In this document: piece after piece, positions 1 through 8,373 of the stretch
Position numbering within the stretch: the stretch's first letter is position 1
Layout: the number at the start of each line of letters is the position of its first letter
Origin: Thermoplasmata archaeon
GTDB lineage: Archaea; Thermoplasmatota; Thermoplasmata; Methanomassiliicoccales; Methanomethylophilaceae
Assembly (NCBI GenBank): GCA_015063135.1
Contig: SUTA01000001.1
Location: forward strand, 168,028-232,027
Length of the DNA stretch: 64,000 nucleotides
Direction: 5' to 3'
Position numbers and translations under genes: made by a program
The notes under the pieces: generated by a model
The model's input: only the letters and a program-made list of their open reading frames with translations
Told to the model about the DNA's origin: nothing
Databases searched by the model: none

Positions 1-897
1 GCGGCGATATACATATCCCTCCAGCCCGCGGATGCCAGCCACCCGTTCGGGCACGGCAAGGTGGAGCTGGTCTCCGCGATGGTCGAGGGAGCGATGATCA
101 CCATCGCCGGGGTCATCATGATAGTGGAGTCCCTGGACGCCATCCTTCACCCCCACGACATCACAGACCTCGGGATCGGAATAGTGCTGATAATCGCGGC
201 CGGCGTCGCCAACTTCATCGTCGGCAGGATGGCCATAAGGAAGGGCGAGAGGAGCATGTCCCCCGCCCTGGTCGCCAGCGGGAAGCACCTGGTGTCCGAC
301 ACCTACGTGGCCATCGGCGTGGTAGGCGGGCTGTGCGCCGTGCTCGCCATGTCGGAGCTAGGATACGACGCGTACTGGCTGGACGCGGGGATCGCCCTGG
401 TGTTCAGCCTGGTCATAGTGGTCACCGGGATCAGGGTGGTCAAGGAGTCCATCGACGACATCATGGACAAGTCGGATTTCGACCTGCTGCAGCAGATCAC
501 CGACACCCTCAACGAGCACCGCGACGAGCATTGGATCGACATCTACGGCATGAGGCTCATGAAGCACGGCAGCAGGATCTACGCGGACTTCCGCGTGGTC
601 CTCCCCAAGGACATGACGGTGGACGACGTCGCCAGGGAGGAGAGGGAGCTCCAGGAGGCCATCACCTGCAGGATGGGGGACGTGGAGATATCCATGACCC
701 CGGTGCCCTGCGACGACGGTGTCTGCTGGGAGTGCGGCACTGAATGCACCGGGCGCCACGAGGGGTTCCTGGGCCTGCGCGAGTGGACCGTCGAGTCGGT
801 CACGTCGGAGACGTCCACGTTCCTGCAGTGGGGCAGGGAGCCCAAGCCGATCGTCCCCGAGCGAAGCCCTCCACCGGAAACCGGGGTATGCGCCTGA
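1..897 (+). CDS. Cation diffusion facilitator (CDF) metal transporter, 5' truncated by window edge
   Basis: This is the C-terminal 298 residues of a CDF-family transporter, which exports divalent metals such as Zn2+, Mn2+ or Fe2+ across the cytoplasmic membrane in exchange for protons. The frame is open from base 1, and a GTG at 61 is internal, not the start. The family motif HPFGHGKVE lies at fragment residues 14-22, between membrane helices 2 and 3. Four hydrophobic helices follow. The HLVSD sequence fits the HxxxD metal site of helix 5. A cytoplasmic domain follows, and the protein ends in a cysteine-rich stretch (C-x4-C-x2-C-x3-C) that is not part of the usual CDF core and may bind metal. 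The first one or two helices lie outside the window. Substrate cannot be assigned. Confidence 0.9.
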   Translation, partial: AAIYISLQPADASHPFGHGKVELVSAMVEGAMITIAGVIMIVESLDAILHPHDITDLGIGIVLIIAAGVANFIVGRMAIRKGERSMSPALVASGKHLVSDTYVAIGVVGGLCAVLAMSELGYDAYWLDAGIALVFSLVIVVTGIRVVKESIDDIMDKSDFDLLQQITDTLNEHRDEHWIDIYGMRLMKHGSRIYADFRVVLPKDMTVDDVAREERELQEAITCRMGDVEISMTPVPCDDGVCWECGTECTGRHEGFLGLREWTVESVTSETSTFLQWGREPKPIVPERSPPPETGVCA

Positions 898-1117
898 GCC
901 CCGGATTTTTATACTCGCCGTCGACTGGCGTACATTCGCCCGGACCATGATTTCCCATGGAACGCATCCATGGCACCGAAATATCTCCTCTGGACCTTCG
1001 GATCGCTCGTTTTCGTCGTTGCTCACTGCCGTTACCGCCCGATTTGGGCAGCCAAGAGCCGCATTCTGTGACCGCACGGTGCCCATTTCATATACTCGGC
1101 CATGACGTGGGCTCCCG

Positions 1118-2326
1118 ATGACCAATCGCATCGCTAATGAGAACCGCAGGGACAACTCGGCGAAGAAGATATTCAGCTACAGGTCGGTGGTGGCCATGAT
1201 GTTCCGCGGGACCGTCCCCGGCTTCGAGGACACGGACATGGAGGTGGCCGAATCCTACTTCGGCCCGGAGACGGTGCTCAAGGGCATAGGGGAAGTGGAC
1301 CCCAAGACAGGACTGAGGTACGACCTGATCTTCGAGGCCAAGATTCCCGACAGGGAGAAGCCGATCCGGATATGGATAAACATCGAGCCTCAGAACGATT
1401 CCCGCATGATGGAGCGCCTGATGTGCAGGATGGAGTACTACTCCGCCAACCTGCTCGTGATGCAGAAGGGGCGGACCTTCGAGAGCGACAACTATTATGA
1501 TATGGCGGACACCTATTCGATATGGGTCTTAATGGATCCGCCGAAACGGATGCGCAACAAGATCCGCCACATCGGATTGTCCGAGAGGGCAGTGCACGGG
1601 GATGCCGATCCGCCCCTGCCGTTCAGGGGCATCCAGAACATAGTGGTGATCGGCATCGGCGATCCCGAGGATGACGGCGTCCCTGTGATGCTGAAGATGC
1701 TGGACTGGATGATGTGCGAAGGATACAGCAGAGACGAACGCAGGAAAGGGCTCATGGGGCTGGGACTGACGGTGACCAAGGACATGGAAGACAATATCCT
1801 GAGGATGAACAGCATCGACGAGGACAGGGACCGCAGAATGAGGGATGCTGGCAGGGAAGAGGGTAGAGCGGAAGAAAGGAAAATCTTGATGCCCGTTCTA
1901 GCGAGTACAGTTCGCGCCTTTATGGAGGACAACGGTTTGAGCGTGGAAGAGGCCGTTGTTCGGGCGAGAATCCCCGAAGATATCCGTGATGATATCATCT
2001 CAGCACTCAGCCAATCAAGTAATCGAAACAAATGGACGGTCGCGGACATGGCAGGCTATAATCTGAGGATGAACAGCATCGACGAGGACAGGGACCGTAG
2101 GATGAGGGACGAGGGCAGAGAAGAAGGCAGAGCCCTGGGTAGAGAAGAAGGCAGAGCCCTGGGTAGAGCCGAGGCCAAGGCAGAAATGAGATCTGTTCTG
2201 GTGTCCGTCCTAACCAATGTAGCGCGCGCCCTCATGGAGGACCATGGCTGGACCGTTGAAGAAGCTCTCGCCAGATTGAATGTGCCCGACTATGTCCGCG
2301 ATGACGTCATCTCGGCCCTCGGCTGA
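1118..2326 (+). CDS. Rpn/PD-(D/E)XK nuclease-family protein with duplicated C-terminal module
   Basis: A 402-residue protein resembling the Rpn (recombination-promoting nuclease) and PD-(D/E)XK putative transposase families, whose members are DNA endonucleases. The N-terminal 220 residues carry the expected core: YDLIFEAK, then a NIEPQ strand (the E-x-Q of the nuclease fold), then RMEYYSANL, which matches the R-x2-YY-x3-L region of the family. The C-terminal part is typical in being Arg/Glu-rich with GREEGRALGR repeats. It contains two copies of an 88-residue module beginning LRMNSIDEDRDRRMRD and ending with a predicted helical segment. A TATA-like CATATAC lies about 25 bp upstream of the ATG, so the gene is probably leaderless. 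Nuclease activity is inferred from the family only. Confidence 0.7.
   Translation: MTNRIANENRRDNSAKKIFSYRSVVAMMFRGTVPGFEDTDMEVAESYFGPETVLKGIGEVDPKTGLRYDLIFEAKIPDREKPIRIWINIEPQNDSRMMERLMCRMEYYSANLLVMQKGRTFESDNYYDMADTYSIWVLMDPPKRMRNKIRHIGLSERAVHGDADPPLPFRGIQNIVVIGIGDPEDDGVPVMLKMLDWMMCEGYSRDERRKGLMGLGLTVTKDMEDNILRMNSIDEDRDRRMRDAGREEGRAEERKILMPVLASTVRAFMEDNGLSVEEAVVRARIPEDIRDDIISALSQSSNRNKWTVADMAGYNLRMNSIDEDRDRRMRDEGREEGRALGREEGRALGRAEAKAEMRSVLVSVLTNVARALMEDHGWTVEEALARLNVPDYVRDDVISALG
1799..2323 (+). repeat. 264-bp in-frame tandem duplication inside the Rpn-like gene
   Basis: The sequence from 1799 recurs from 2063, an offset of exactly 264 bp or 88 codons. The first 34 bp or so are identical, then the copies diverge. 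Copy two has gained extra GREEGRAL units. The difference between copies shows the duplication is not very recent. Confidence 0.8.
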
Positions 2327-2445
2327 TTCCACCCAATCGTTTTGATGATCGGATAGCCCCAGGCCCAGGCATGGACGGTGGCATCCAGTGCTTCCCGGCC
2401 CTGGGCCGAGCCATATGTTTTTACGCTGCCCGACCATGTCGCGGC

Positions 2446-3039
2446 ATGGACGGGCAGACTCCCACTCAGATTACAGCGGCCGGCCTCGACGGCTGGTACG
2501 GAACCCTCTCCGACCCCGACAAGGTAAGGCTCAGGAGATACCTGGACTCGGACGCTTCGTCCGCGGAGTCCTTCCTGCTCGGCGTCATGGCCGGGGCCCA
2601 GGAGGATCACAACTTCCGCCTGGCGGTCACCGCCGGAGCGTACGCCCTCACGCTGGACCTCGACGACATGGAGACGTTCAGGGTCAGGGAGGCCTATATC
2701 GACGGCCTCGCCGCCGCCGGGATGTACGACGAGGCCAAGGCCCAATGCGAGCTCAACCTCGACCTGTTCCCCTCGGTCAGGGACGCCGTCCTCGCGGAGA
2801 ACGGCGGGAAGCTGCCCGCCGGTATCATGTGCAGGAACCGCCTGATCGACATCCTCGTGGGCGTCGACCACGATTACGATGCCGCCGATGCGGCGCTGGA
2901 CGCCTTCGTCGAGATCGGGGCGATGGACCCCGACGAGCTCGCGTACAGGAAGCAGAGCCTCAAGATCCACAAGATGCAGAGGGCCTTCGACAACATCTTC
3001 ATCGGCAAGAAGGAGCGAAGTCCTTCCAGGCCTCCATGA
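2446..3039 (+). CDS. Hypothetical protein, TPR-like helical
   Basis: A soluble protein of 197 residues that I do not recognise. It is predicted to be almost entirely helical, with pairs of amphipathic helices in which Ala and Leu recur (for example LGVMAGAQEDHNFRLAV), suggesting a TPR-like repeat fold. The open frame begins at 2371, but the ATG at 2446 is preferred: a TATA-like ATATGTTTTTA lies at 2413-2423, about 25-30 bp upstream, giving a leaderless message. Its 3' end overlaps the end of the convergent YqfO-like gene by 41 bp. No catalytic motif is visible. Confidence 0.6.
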   Translation: MDGQTPTQITAAGLDGWYGTLSDPDKVRLRRYLDSDASSAESFLLGVMAGAQEDHNFRLAVTAGAYALTLDLDDMETFRVREAYIDGLAAAGMYDEAKAQCELNLDLFPSVRDAVLAENGGKLPAGIMCRNRLIDILVGVDHDYDAADAALDAFVEIGAMDPDELAYRKQSLKIHKMQRAFDNIFIGKKERSPSRPP

Positions 3040-3337
3040 GGATCACGTCGATCCCCGGCTCCTCGTAGGGATGCACCGACAGGACGGCGGCTATGGCCGC
3101 CTCCAGGTGCTCGGGCTTCACGGCGAACTCCACGCGGAGCTCGTCCGCGGTCTCCGCTTCGCCTATGGTCCCCAGGAATGGGTGGGACCCCTCGGTGGGG
3201 ATCCATGTGCCCTTGGTGGGCCAGTAGCTGAAGACGCGGCGGTACCCCGGATAGATGGGCTCTATCGCGGCATCGACGGCGTCCATCATCCTCTCCGCGT
3301 ACTCCGGCGGGATGCCGACGGACACCTTGTAGATCAT
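2999..3337 (-). CDS. YqfO/NIF3-associated small domain protein (COG3323-like)
   Basis: A 112-residue protein that matches the free-standing form of the PII-like domain inserted in bacterial NIF3/YqfO proteins. Diagnostic features are the N-terminal strand YKVSVGIP, a helix, the GSHPFLGTIGE segment (usually NPFIGEVG) and the C-terminal HPYEEP followed by ID. The family is thought to bind divalent metal or small ligands, but its biochemical role is not settled. The ATG overlaps the stop of the upstream PHP gene by ATGA, so the two are translationally coupled. The start was chosen from this overlap; a longer open frame in the same phase is antisense-free filler inside the PHP gene. Confidence 0.75.
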   Translation of the reverse strand: MIYKVSVGIPPEYAERMMDAVDAAIEPIYPGYRRVFSYWPTKGTWIPTEGSHPFLGTIGEAETADELRVEFAVKPEHLEAAIAAVLSVHPYEEPGIDVILMEAWKDFAPSCR

Positions 3338-4278
3338 CGCAGCTTCCCCTTGGACCTGAGGATCTCGTCGATGCCCTCCAGCCTCTGGGGGATCTCGGGG
3401 ATGAGCTTCTTTGCCCCCCTGTGCAGATAGTAGACGCTGAGGGTGGTGGCCAGGAACGGTATCGGAGGTATGGCGTAGGCGGTAGCCGCGACCATGCCGG
3501 TGGCCTTCTTGAGCCTGTTGATGCTCTCGATCTTCTCCACCAGGTGGTCGTCCTCCTTGTACTCGATGGTGCCGCGGAGGGACTTGTAGAGCAACTTCTG
3601 GCCGCCGAAGGCGACGTTCATGCTCCATTGGACCTGGGAGAACACGGATGCGGGCTTCCCGCATGCCTTGGTGGTCCTGTTGAGGATGGCCTTCCTGAAC
3701 TCCTCGGCGGTGGTGCCCTCGAACTCGGTCCAGCAGGTGCCGGAGGTGTAAAGGGAGTGGGCGTCGCTGCTGGCGGTCTCCGCCCATTTGCCGGGGTAGC
3801 GGTCCATGACCGCCCTGGCGAACCTGTTGGTGTACTTGTCGGGATGGCCGCCGTTTATGGTCTCGAAACCGTCGAAGTCGACGTCGAACATCTTCTCCCT
3901 CAGGGCGAAGACGTGGAAGCTGAACGGATGGGGGACGATCAGCAGACCCCCCTGCTCCTTGACGATGTCCGCGGTCTCCTCCACGGGGAGCCCGGCGGGG
4001 ACCTTCTCGGTCAGGAACAGCCCGATGATCTCGCCGTCGGCGGTGGTGATCTCCTCCCCGGCGATGACATCGATGCCGTCGATGGTCTTGGCGTACTTCT
4101 GGGCCTCGAACGCGCCGCGGGTCTCATCGTGGTCGGTGATGGCGATGACGTCCATGCCGTTCTTGATGCCCTTGTCCACCTGCTGGGCGGGCGTGGTGAC
4201 GGATTCTGGGAATTTCATTATCCCGAGATTGGAGTACCCCGAGTACTCCGTGTGAAGGTGAGTATCCGCCCGTCCCAT
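3334..4278 (-). CDS. PHP-domain metal-dependent phosphoesterase with C-terminal membrane segment
   Basis: A 314-residue PHP-superfamily protein; the superfamily hydrolyses phosphoesters using a cluster of two or three metals. Visible metal ligands are the N-terminal ADTHLHTEYS (HxH), AITDHDE, AGEE, VPHPFS and SSDAHS motifs, in the order seen in the YciV/TrpH-like branch. After about residue 220 the protein departs from the family. It has a helical region and one hydrophobic stretch (MVAATAYAIPPIPFLATTLSVYY) that may anchor it to the membrane. A TATA-like TATATA at 4300-4305 lies 22-27 bp upstream of the ATG. It forms a two-gene operon with the YqfO-like gene. The substrate is unknown. Confidence 0.8.
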   Translation of the reverse strand: MGRADTHLHTEYSGYSNLGIMKFPESVTTPAQQVDKGIKNGMDVIAITDHDETRGAFEAQKYAKTIDGIDVIAGEEITTADGEIIGLFLTEKVPAGLPVEETADIVKEQGGLLIVPHPFSFHVFALREKMFDVDFDGFETINGGHPDKYTNRFARAVMDRYPGKWAETASSDAHSLYTSGTCWTEFEGTTAEEFRKAILNRTTKACGKPASVFSQVQWSMNVAFGGQKLLYKSLRGTIEYKEDDHLVEKIESINRLKKATGMVAATAYAIPPIPFLATTLSVYYLHRGAKKLIPEIPQRLEGIDEILRSKGKLR

Positions 4279-4383
4279 GATTCAGGGAAACTCCCTTAGT
4301 ATATAAGTGCTAATGCACCGCGGCCGCCTCGAACGATCGCGATAATCTCTGAGATACGAATATGATCATCAGTACTCATTGGA

Positions 4384-4482
4384 AAAATATTGCCATCTGT
4401 GTATTTCATAAGTATAATAAAATTGCTATTTGTGTATTATATATCTCTAAAAATATTGCCATTTGTGTTTTTTACAGCAATT
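4384..4482 (+). repeat. Three direct repeats at exact 33-bp spacing upstream of DUF4143 ATPase
   Basis: The core ATTGCCATTTGTGT (with variants) begins at 4389, 4422 and 4455, so the period is exactly 33 bp. A further half-copy ATTGCTAT starts at 4480. The stretch is AT-rich, unlike its surroundings, and lies directly before the ATPase start at 4514. A 33-bp period corresponds to about three helical turns, which places equivalent bases on one face of the DNA. This fits repeated binding sites, but an 11-codon coding repeat is also possible. Confidence 0.7.
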
Positions 4483-4513
4483 GCTATATAGTCTGGATGT
4501 CCTCATCATTCAC

Positions 4514-5870
4514 ATGTTCCGCCGTAAGATCTACAATGACATCAAATCATGGAGGGATGAGAAGGCGGGAAGAAATGCTCTTTTGATCGAGGGTGCAAGA
4601 CGCGTTGGCAAGAGCACGATATTGGAAGAATTTGTCAAGAACGAGTACAGGAGCTACATATTCATCAGATTCGAGAAGACTGGACCGGACATCAAGGGCC
4701 TGTTTGAGAATCTGGACAACCTAGACGATTTCTTCCTGAACCTGCAGCAGCTCACAGGTTCCAGGCTGTACGAGCATCAGAGCGCCATTGTGTTCGATGA
4801 GGTCCAGCTCTTCCCGCTAGCCCGGCAGGCCATCAAGACCCTGGTCGAAGACGGACGCTATGATTACTATGAGACGGGATCCCTCATCTCCATAAAAAAG
4901 AACGTCCAGAACATACTGATACCATCGGAAGAGGATGTCATCTACATGCACCCGATGGATTTCGAGGAATTCCTCTGGGCACATGGCGACGACATGACCA
5001 TGCCTCTGATCAGGGATGCCTTCGAGAGGATGGAGCCTGTCAACGATGCCGTCCACAGGCGCATAATGGGTATGTTCCGCAGATATATGCTGGTGGGTGG
5101 GATGCCGCAGGCAGTGCAGAGCCTGCTGGACACGAACTCGTACGCGGCAGTGGAGAGCACTAAGAGGACCATCCTCAACCTATACTACAACGATTCCAGA
5201 AAACTGGACGGAAGCCAGAAAGCCGCCAAAGCCTCCACCATACTCCGCACCGTCGCATCCAATCTGGAGAGGCATGACAAGTCGTTCTCCCCCGGACTGC
5301 TGAAGGAGAATACCAGGATGCGCGATTACAGGAAGGCCATAGACGACCTCGGAGAATCCATGATGGTGAACCTCTGCTGCAGGGTCACCGAGCCTGCGGT
5401 CGACCAGACGGCCCACTGCGACACGGATGACCTGAAGATCTACCTGTGCGACACCGGCCTCCTCTTCACCCAGTCGTTCGGTACGCTGAGGTACGATGCT
5501 GACGAGGTATACAGGGGCATCCTCGGCGGCGACCTGAGCCTGAACGAGGGGATGTACTTCGAGAACATGGTTGCTCAGCAGCTGAAGGCATCAGGGCACG
5601 GGCTTTTCTTCGCCAAATTCCAGCACAGGGATTCGGAGAAGCTCCAGGAAGTCGATTTCGTGATCGTCCGCGGTCGGATGCCTACGGCCGTCGAGGTGAA
5701 GTCCGGACAGAAATCCAGATCCCATAGGTCCCTCGACCGCTTCATGGACAAGTACGGCCAATCGCTTGATATGCCGTTCGTGGTGCATCCGAGGAACCTG
5801 GATGCTTCCGGGGATGCAGTTTACATACCGATCTACATGGTCCCGCTGCTGCGAACCGCCTCGCGAGTAA
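4514..5870 (+). CDS. AAA-family ATPase with DUF4143 domain (3' end affected by a probable one-base insertion)
   Basis: A member of the widespread archaeal/bacterial AAA_14 plus DUF4143 ATPases, whose cellular function is poorly known. Visible are Walker A EGARRVGKS, Walker B IVFDEVQ, the sensor-like YYETGS and, in the C-terminal half, a PD-(D/E)XK-like core: EVDFVIV followed by AVEVKSG. The expected C-terminus VYIPIYMVPLL is at 5823-5851. The frame shown then runs on to 6535 through sequence that is simply the antisense of rli. Skipping one base between 5837 and 5867 would give TAA at 5868-5870, a natural end. The ATG at 4514 is preferred over an upstream one at 4463, because the upstream part reads through the 33-bp repeats. 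Confidence 0.8.
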
Positions 5871-7627
5871 TAGTACTCGCCCTTGGACTTCTGCTCCCTG
5901 TCCAGCCTCGACTCGGGCTTGTTGATCCTGGGCCTGTGGGTGTCCGCATCGCGCCTGAAGGTGATGTCCACGGCGCCGAGGAAGCGGTTCATGCCCTCGC
6001 GCATGTCGAAGGGGCCGTCGCCTATTCCGTGGCTGCCGGGCTCCCCGCCGAACACCATCATGGAGTCGGAGACCATGTCCAGGAAGTAGATGTCGTGGTC
6101 GACGATCATCCCGGACCTGCCGGTCTTCTCCATCATCCTCCTGATGGTCTTGGCGGCGTTCATCCTCTGGTTGGAGTCCAGGTACGCGGAGGGCTCGTCG
6201 AACAGGTAGATGTCCGCCTCGGCGGCGAGGCACATCGTGATGGCGACTCTCTGGAGCTCTCCCCCGGACAGGGTGGAGACCTCCTTGTCGAACAGGTACT
6301 TGATGCCGAGGGGCTCGATGACCTCCCCGGTGAAGAAGCCGCTGCTGACGGTGTCGTAGTACTTGCCGAAGAGCAGGTCCCTGACGGTGCCCTCGTAGTC
6401 GCCGGTGATGTACTGAGGCTTGTAGGAGACCTTGACCTGGTTGTCCAGCTCGCCGGAGTCAGATTCTATCGCTCCGGCGAGGATCTTCACGAAGGTGGTC
6501 TTACCGGTGGCGTTGGGCCCGACGATCCCCACTGACTCCCCTATCTTGACGGAGCCGCCGGTGATGTCCAGCTGGAACTCGCCGAAGTCCTTGTGGAGGT
6601 TGGAGAACGAGATGAGGTCGGCGGTCTGCCAGTCGCCCCTGGGAGGGGAGGCCTCGAACTCGATGGGGCGCTCCCTGAAGCGGATGTTCTCCTCCGGGAG
6701 GTAACCGTCCAGGTAGACGTTGATGGCGGTCCTGACCTGCCTGGCGAGGGTGAACACTCCGAACGCGCCCTCGGAGCCGTAGACGACGCTGACGTTGTCC
6801 GCCAGGAAGTCCAGGATGGCCAGGTCGTGCTCGATGACCATGACCTGCTTGTCGGCGGAGAGGTCCTTGATGATGCGGGCCATCCTCACCCTCTGGTGGA
6901 TGTCCAGGTACGAGGTGGGCTCGTCGAAGAAGTAGACGTCCGCCTCCTTCATCACGGTGGCGGCCATGGCCAGCCTCTGCAGCTCGCCTCCGGAGAGCTT
7001 GGACAGCTCCCTGTCCATGACGTCCTCGAGGTCGAAGAGCTTCGCGGCCTCCTCCATGGTCATCCTCTCCTGCACCTTGGACAGGAGGTCCCTTACCACT
7101 CCTTTCACAGCCAGGGGCAGCTTGTCCACGTACTGGGGCTTGATGGCGGTCTTGACGTTCCCGGCGTAGACGTTCTCCAGGAAGTCGTGGAGCTCGGTGC
7201 CGGCGAAGTGCTTGAGGACCTCCTCCTTGGAAGGGGGGTTCTCGTAGTTGCCCAGATTGGGGATCTCGGTGCCGGAGAGCATCCTGATGGCGGTGGTCTT
7301 TCCGATACCGTTTGGCCCCAGGATACCCGTGACGATGCCCTTCTTGGGCACGGGGAGCCTGTACAGGCGGAAGGCGTTCTCGCCGTAGCGGTGGATCATC
7401 TCCCCCTGCAGCTCGTCGGCGAGCCCTATGATCTTGATGGCGTCGAACTGGCACTTGTTCACGCATATGCCGCATCCCTGGCAGAGCGTCTCCGAAATGA
7501 CGGGCTTGCCCTTCTCCCCGAACGTGACGCATTCGACCCCGGTGCGGTTGAGCGGGCAGAACCTCTCGCACTCGTGGTTGCACTTCCTGTTCTGGCATCT
7601 GTCGGCCAGGACCGCGGCTATCCTCAT
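5833..7627 (-). CDS. ABCE1/Rli1 ribosome-recycling ATPase
   Basis: The essential archaeal and eukaryotic ABCE1 protein splits post-termination 70S ribosomes into subunits together with aRF1/Pelota. The N-terminus has the eight iron-sulfur cysteines: C11-x4-C-x3-C-x3-C, then the ferredoxin-like CQGCGICVNKC. Two ABC domains follow, with Walker A GPNGIGKTT and GPNATGKTT, signatures LSGGELQR (twice) and Walker B YFFDEPTS and YLFDEPSA. The conserved end RPRINKPES...GEYYYS is near 5860. In this sequence the frame lacks a stop there and continues to 5591 through antisense of the ATPase gene. One base fewer between 5836 and 5867 would give TAG at 5833-5835 and a protein of 597 residues, the usual length. 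A TATATAA at 7650-7656 indicates a leaderless message. Confidence 0.95.
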
Positions 7628-7763
7628 GGTTCGGACGATAGGGCGCGCGTATATAAGGGATGGGTTGGGCCCCTCGAGGCCCGCAGGAGGTTCAGGAAAT
7701 GAGTCGTCGCCTTCCGATGGTTCGGAACCTATCCATCGTTGAAATCCCTTCAGACTGATGTTC

Positions 7764-7796
7764 TAACATAATTATGTACACTATAATGTTATATAC
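7764..7796 (+). promoter_or_regulatory. Promoter and operator of toxin-antitoxin operon
   Basis: A TATA-like TTATATA at 7790-7796 lies 22-28 bp before the antitoxin ATG. Immediately upstream is a perfect 12-bp palindrome ACATAATTATGT at 7766-7777. TAACAT at 7764-7769 and ATGTTA at 7786-7791 form a second inverted repeat that overlaps the TATA box. Autorepression by the antitoxin or the complex at these sites is expected for the family but is inferred here. Confidence 0.6.
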
Positions 7797-7817
7797 GGAT
7801 ACGATCATATCATCCCT

Positions 7818-8063
7818 ATGATCCAGATCGTGCCGATTACGGAGATGAGGAACACTTCAAAGATGTTCGAAATGTCCGAGAACCAACCGGTTTACATCAC
7901 GAAGAACGGCTACGGGTCAAGGGTGCTACTCAACATCGATGCTTTCAACAGAATCAAGGACCTGCTTTTAGACCTCGAACTGGAGGAGAGATTCCAGAGA
8001 TCGGAAGCAGATGGGGGCAACGAGGAGGCCCATCAGTTCCTGAAGAGGCTCCTCGATGAGTGA
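7818..8063 (+). CDS. Phd/YefM-type antitoxin
   Basis: An 81-residue protein with the Phd/YefM fold signature: an N-terminal DNA-binding half with IVPITEMRNTSKMFE followed by QPVYITKNGYGSRVLLNID, then a helix-rich acidic C-terminus (residues 45-81) that in this family wraps around and blocks the toxin. Its stop overlaps the start of the toxin gene by 8 bp (8056-8063), the normal coupled arrangement. It probably represses its own promoter through the palindromes just upstream. The pairing with a RelE/ParE-like toxin is common for this family. Confidence 0.85.
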   Translation: MIQIVPITEMRNTSKMFEMSENQPVYITKNGYGSRVLLNIDAFNRIKDLLLDLELEERFQRSEADGGNEEAHQFLKRLLDE

Positions 8064-8373
8064 TTACACAGTCGAGGTATCCGGGGATGCCAAATCGGAT
8101 ATCACTTCCATCTACAGATACATCAAAAACGAACTGATGAATGAGACGGCTGCCATCAAATTCATCGAAGATACGGATGAGGCGGTCACTTCTCTGGAAT
8201 CGTTTCCATACAGCCACATGGTGCGTCCCGGCTCAAAACTGTTCGGCGGATTGGAGAAGAGGCAATATCCCTACCGCGAGAACTACATGATGTTCTATGT
8301 CATAATCGAGAAAAGAAAACTCGTTAGGGTTATCAAAGTGGCATACGCTCCCAGCAATCTCGGCGATGAATGA
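8056..8373 (+). CDS. RelE/ParE-superfamily toxin
   Basis: A 105-residue basic protein of the RelE/ParE fold. The N-terminal YTVEVSGDAKSDITSIYRYI is the typical strand followed by a helix, the middle has FPYSHMV, and the C-terminal core has the RQYPYRENYMMFYVI and VIKVAYA strands. RelE members cleave mRNA in the ribosome and ParE members inhibit gyrase. The sequence does not decide between them, although the conserved R-x-YPY-R region is shared with many mRNA-interferase-like members. It is translated from the overlap with the antitoxin. Its last 41 bp overlap the 3' end of the convergent Sel1 gene. Confidence 0.85.
   Translation: MSDYTVEVSGDAKSDITSIYRYIKNELMNETAAIKFIEDTDEAVTSLESFPYSHMVRPGSKLFGGLEKRQYPYRENYMMFYVIIEKRKLVRVIKVAYAPSNLGDE

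Noticed and set aside
904..1000. TTTTTATACTC after the CDF gene as promoter of a small gene
   Set aside because: The following short open frames have no coding character.
5871..6535. C-terminal 220 residues of the DUF4143 ATPase frame
   Set aside because: This stretch is the antisense of rli and has no resemblance to the family; treated as run-on past a lost stop.
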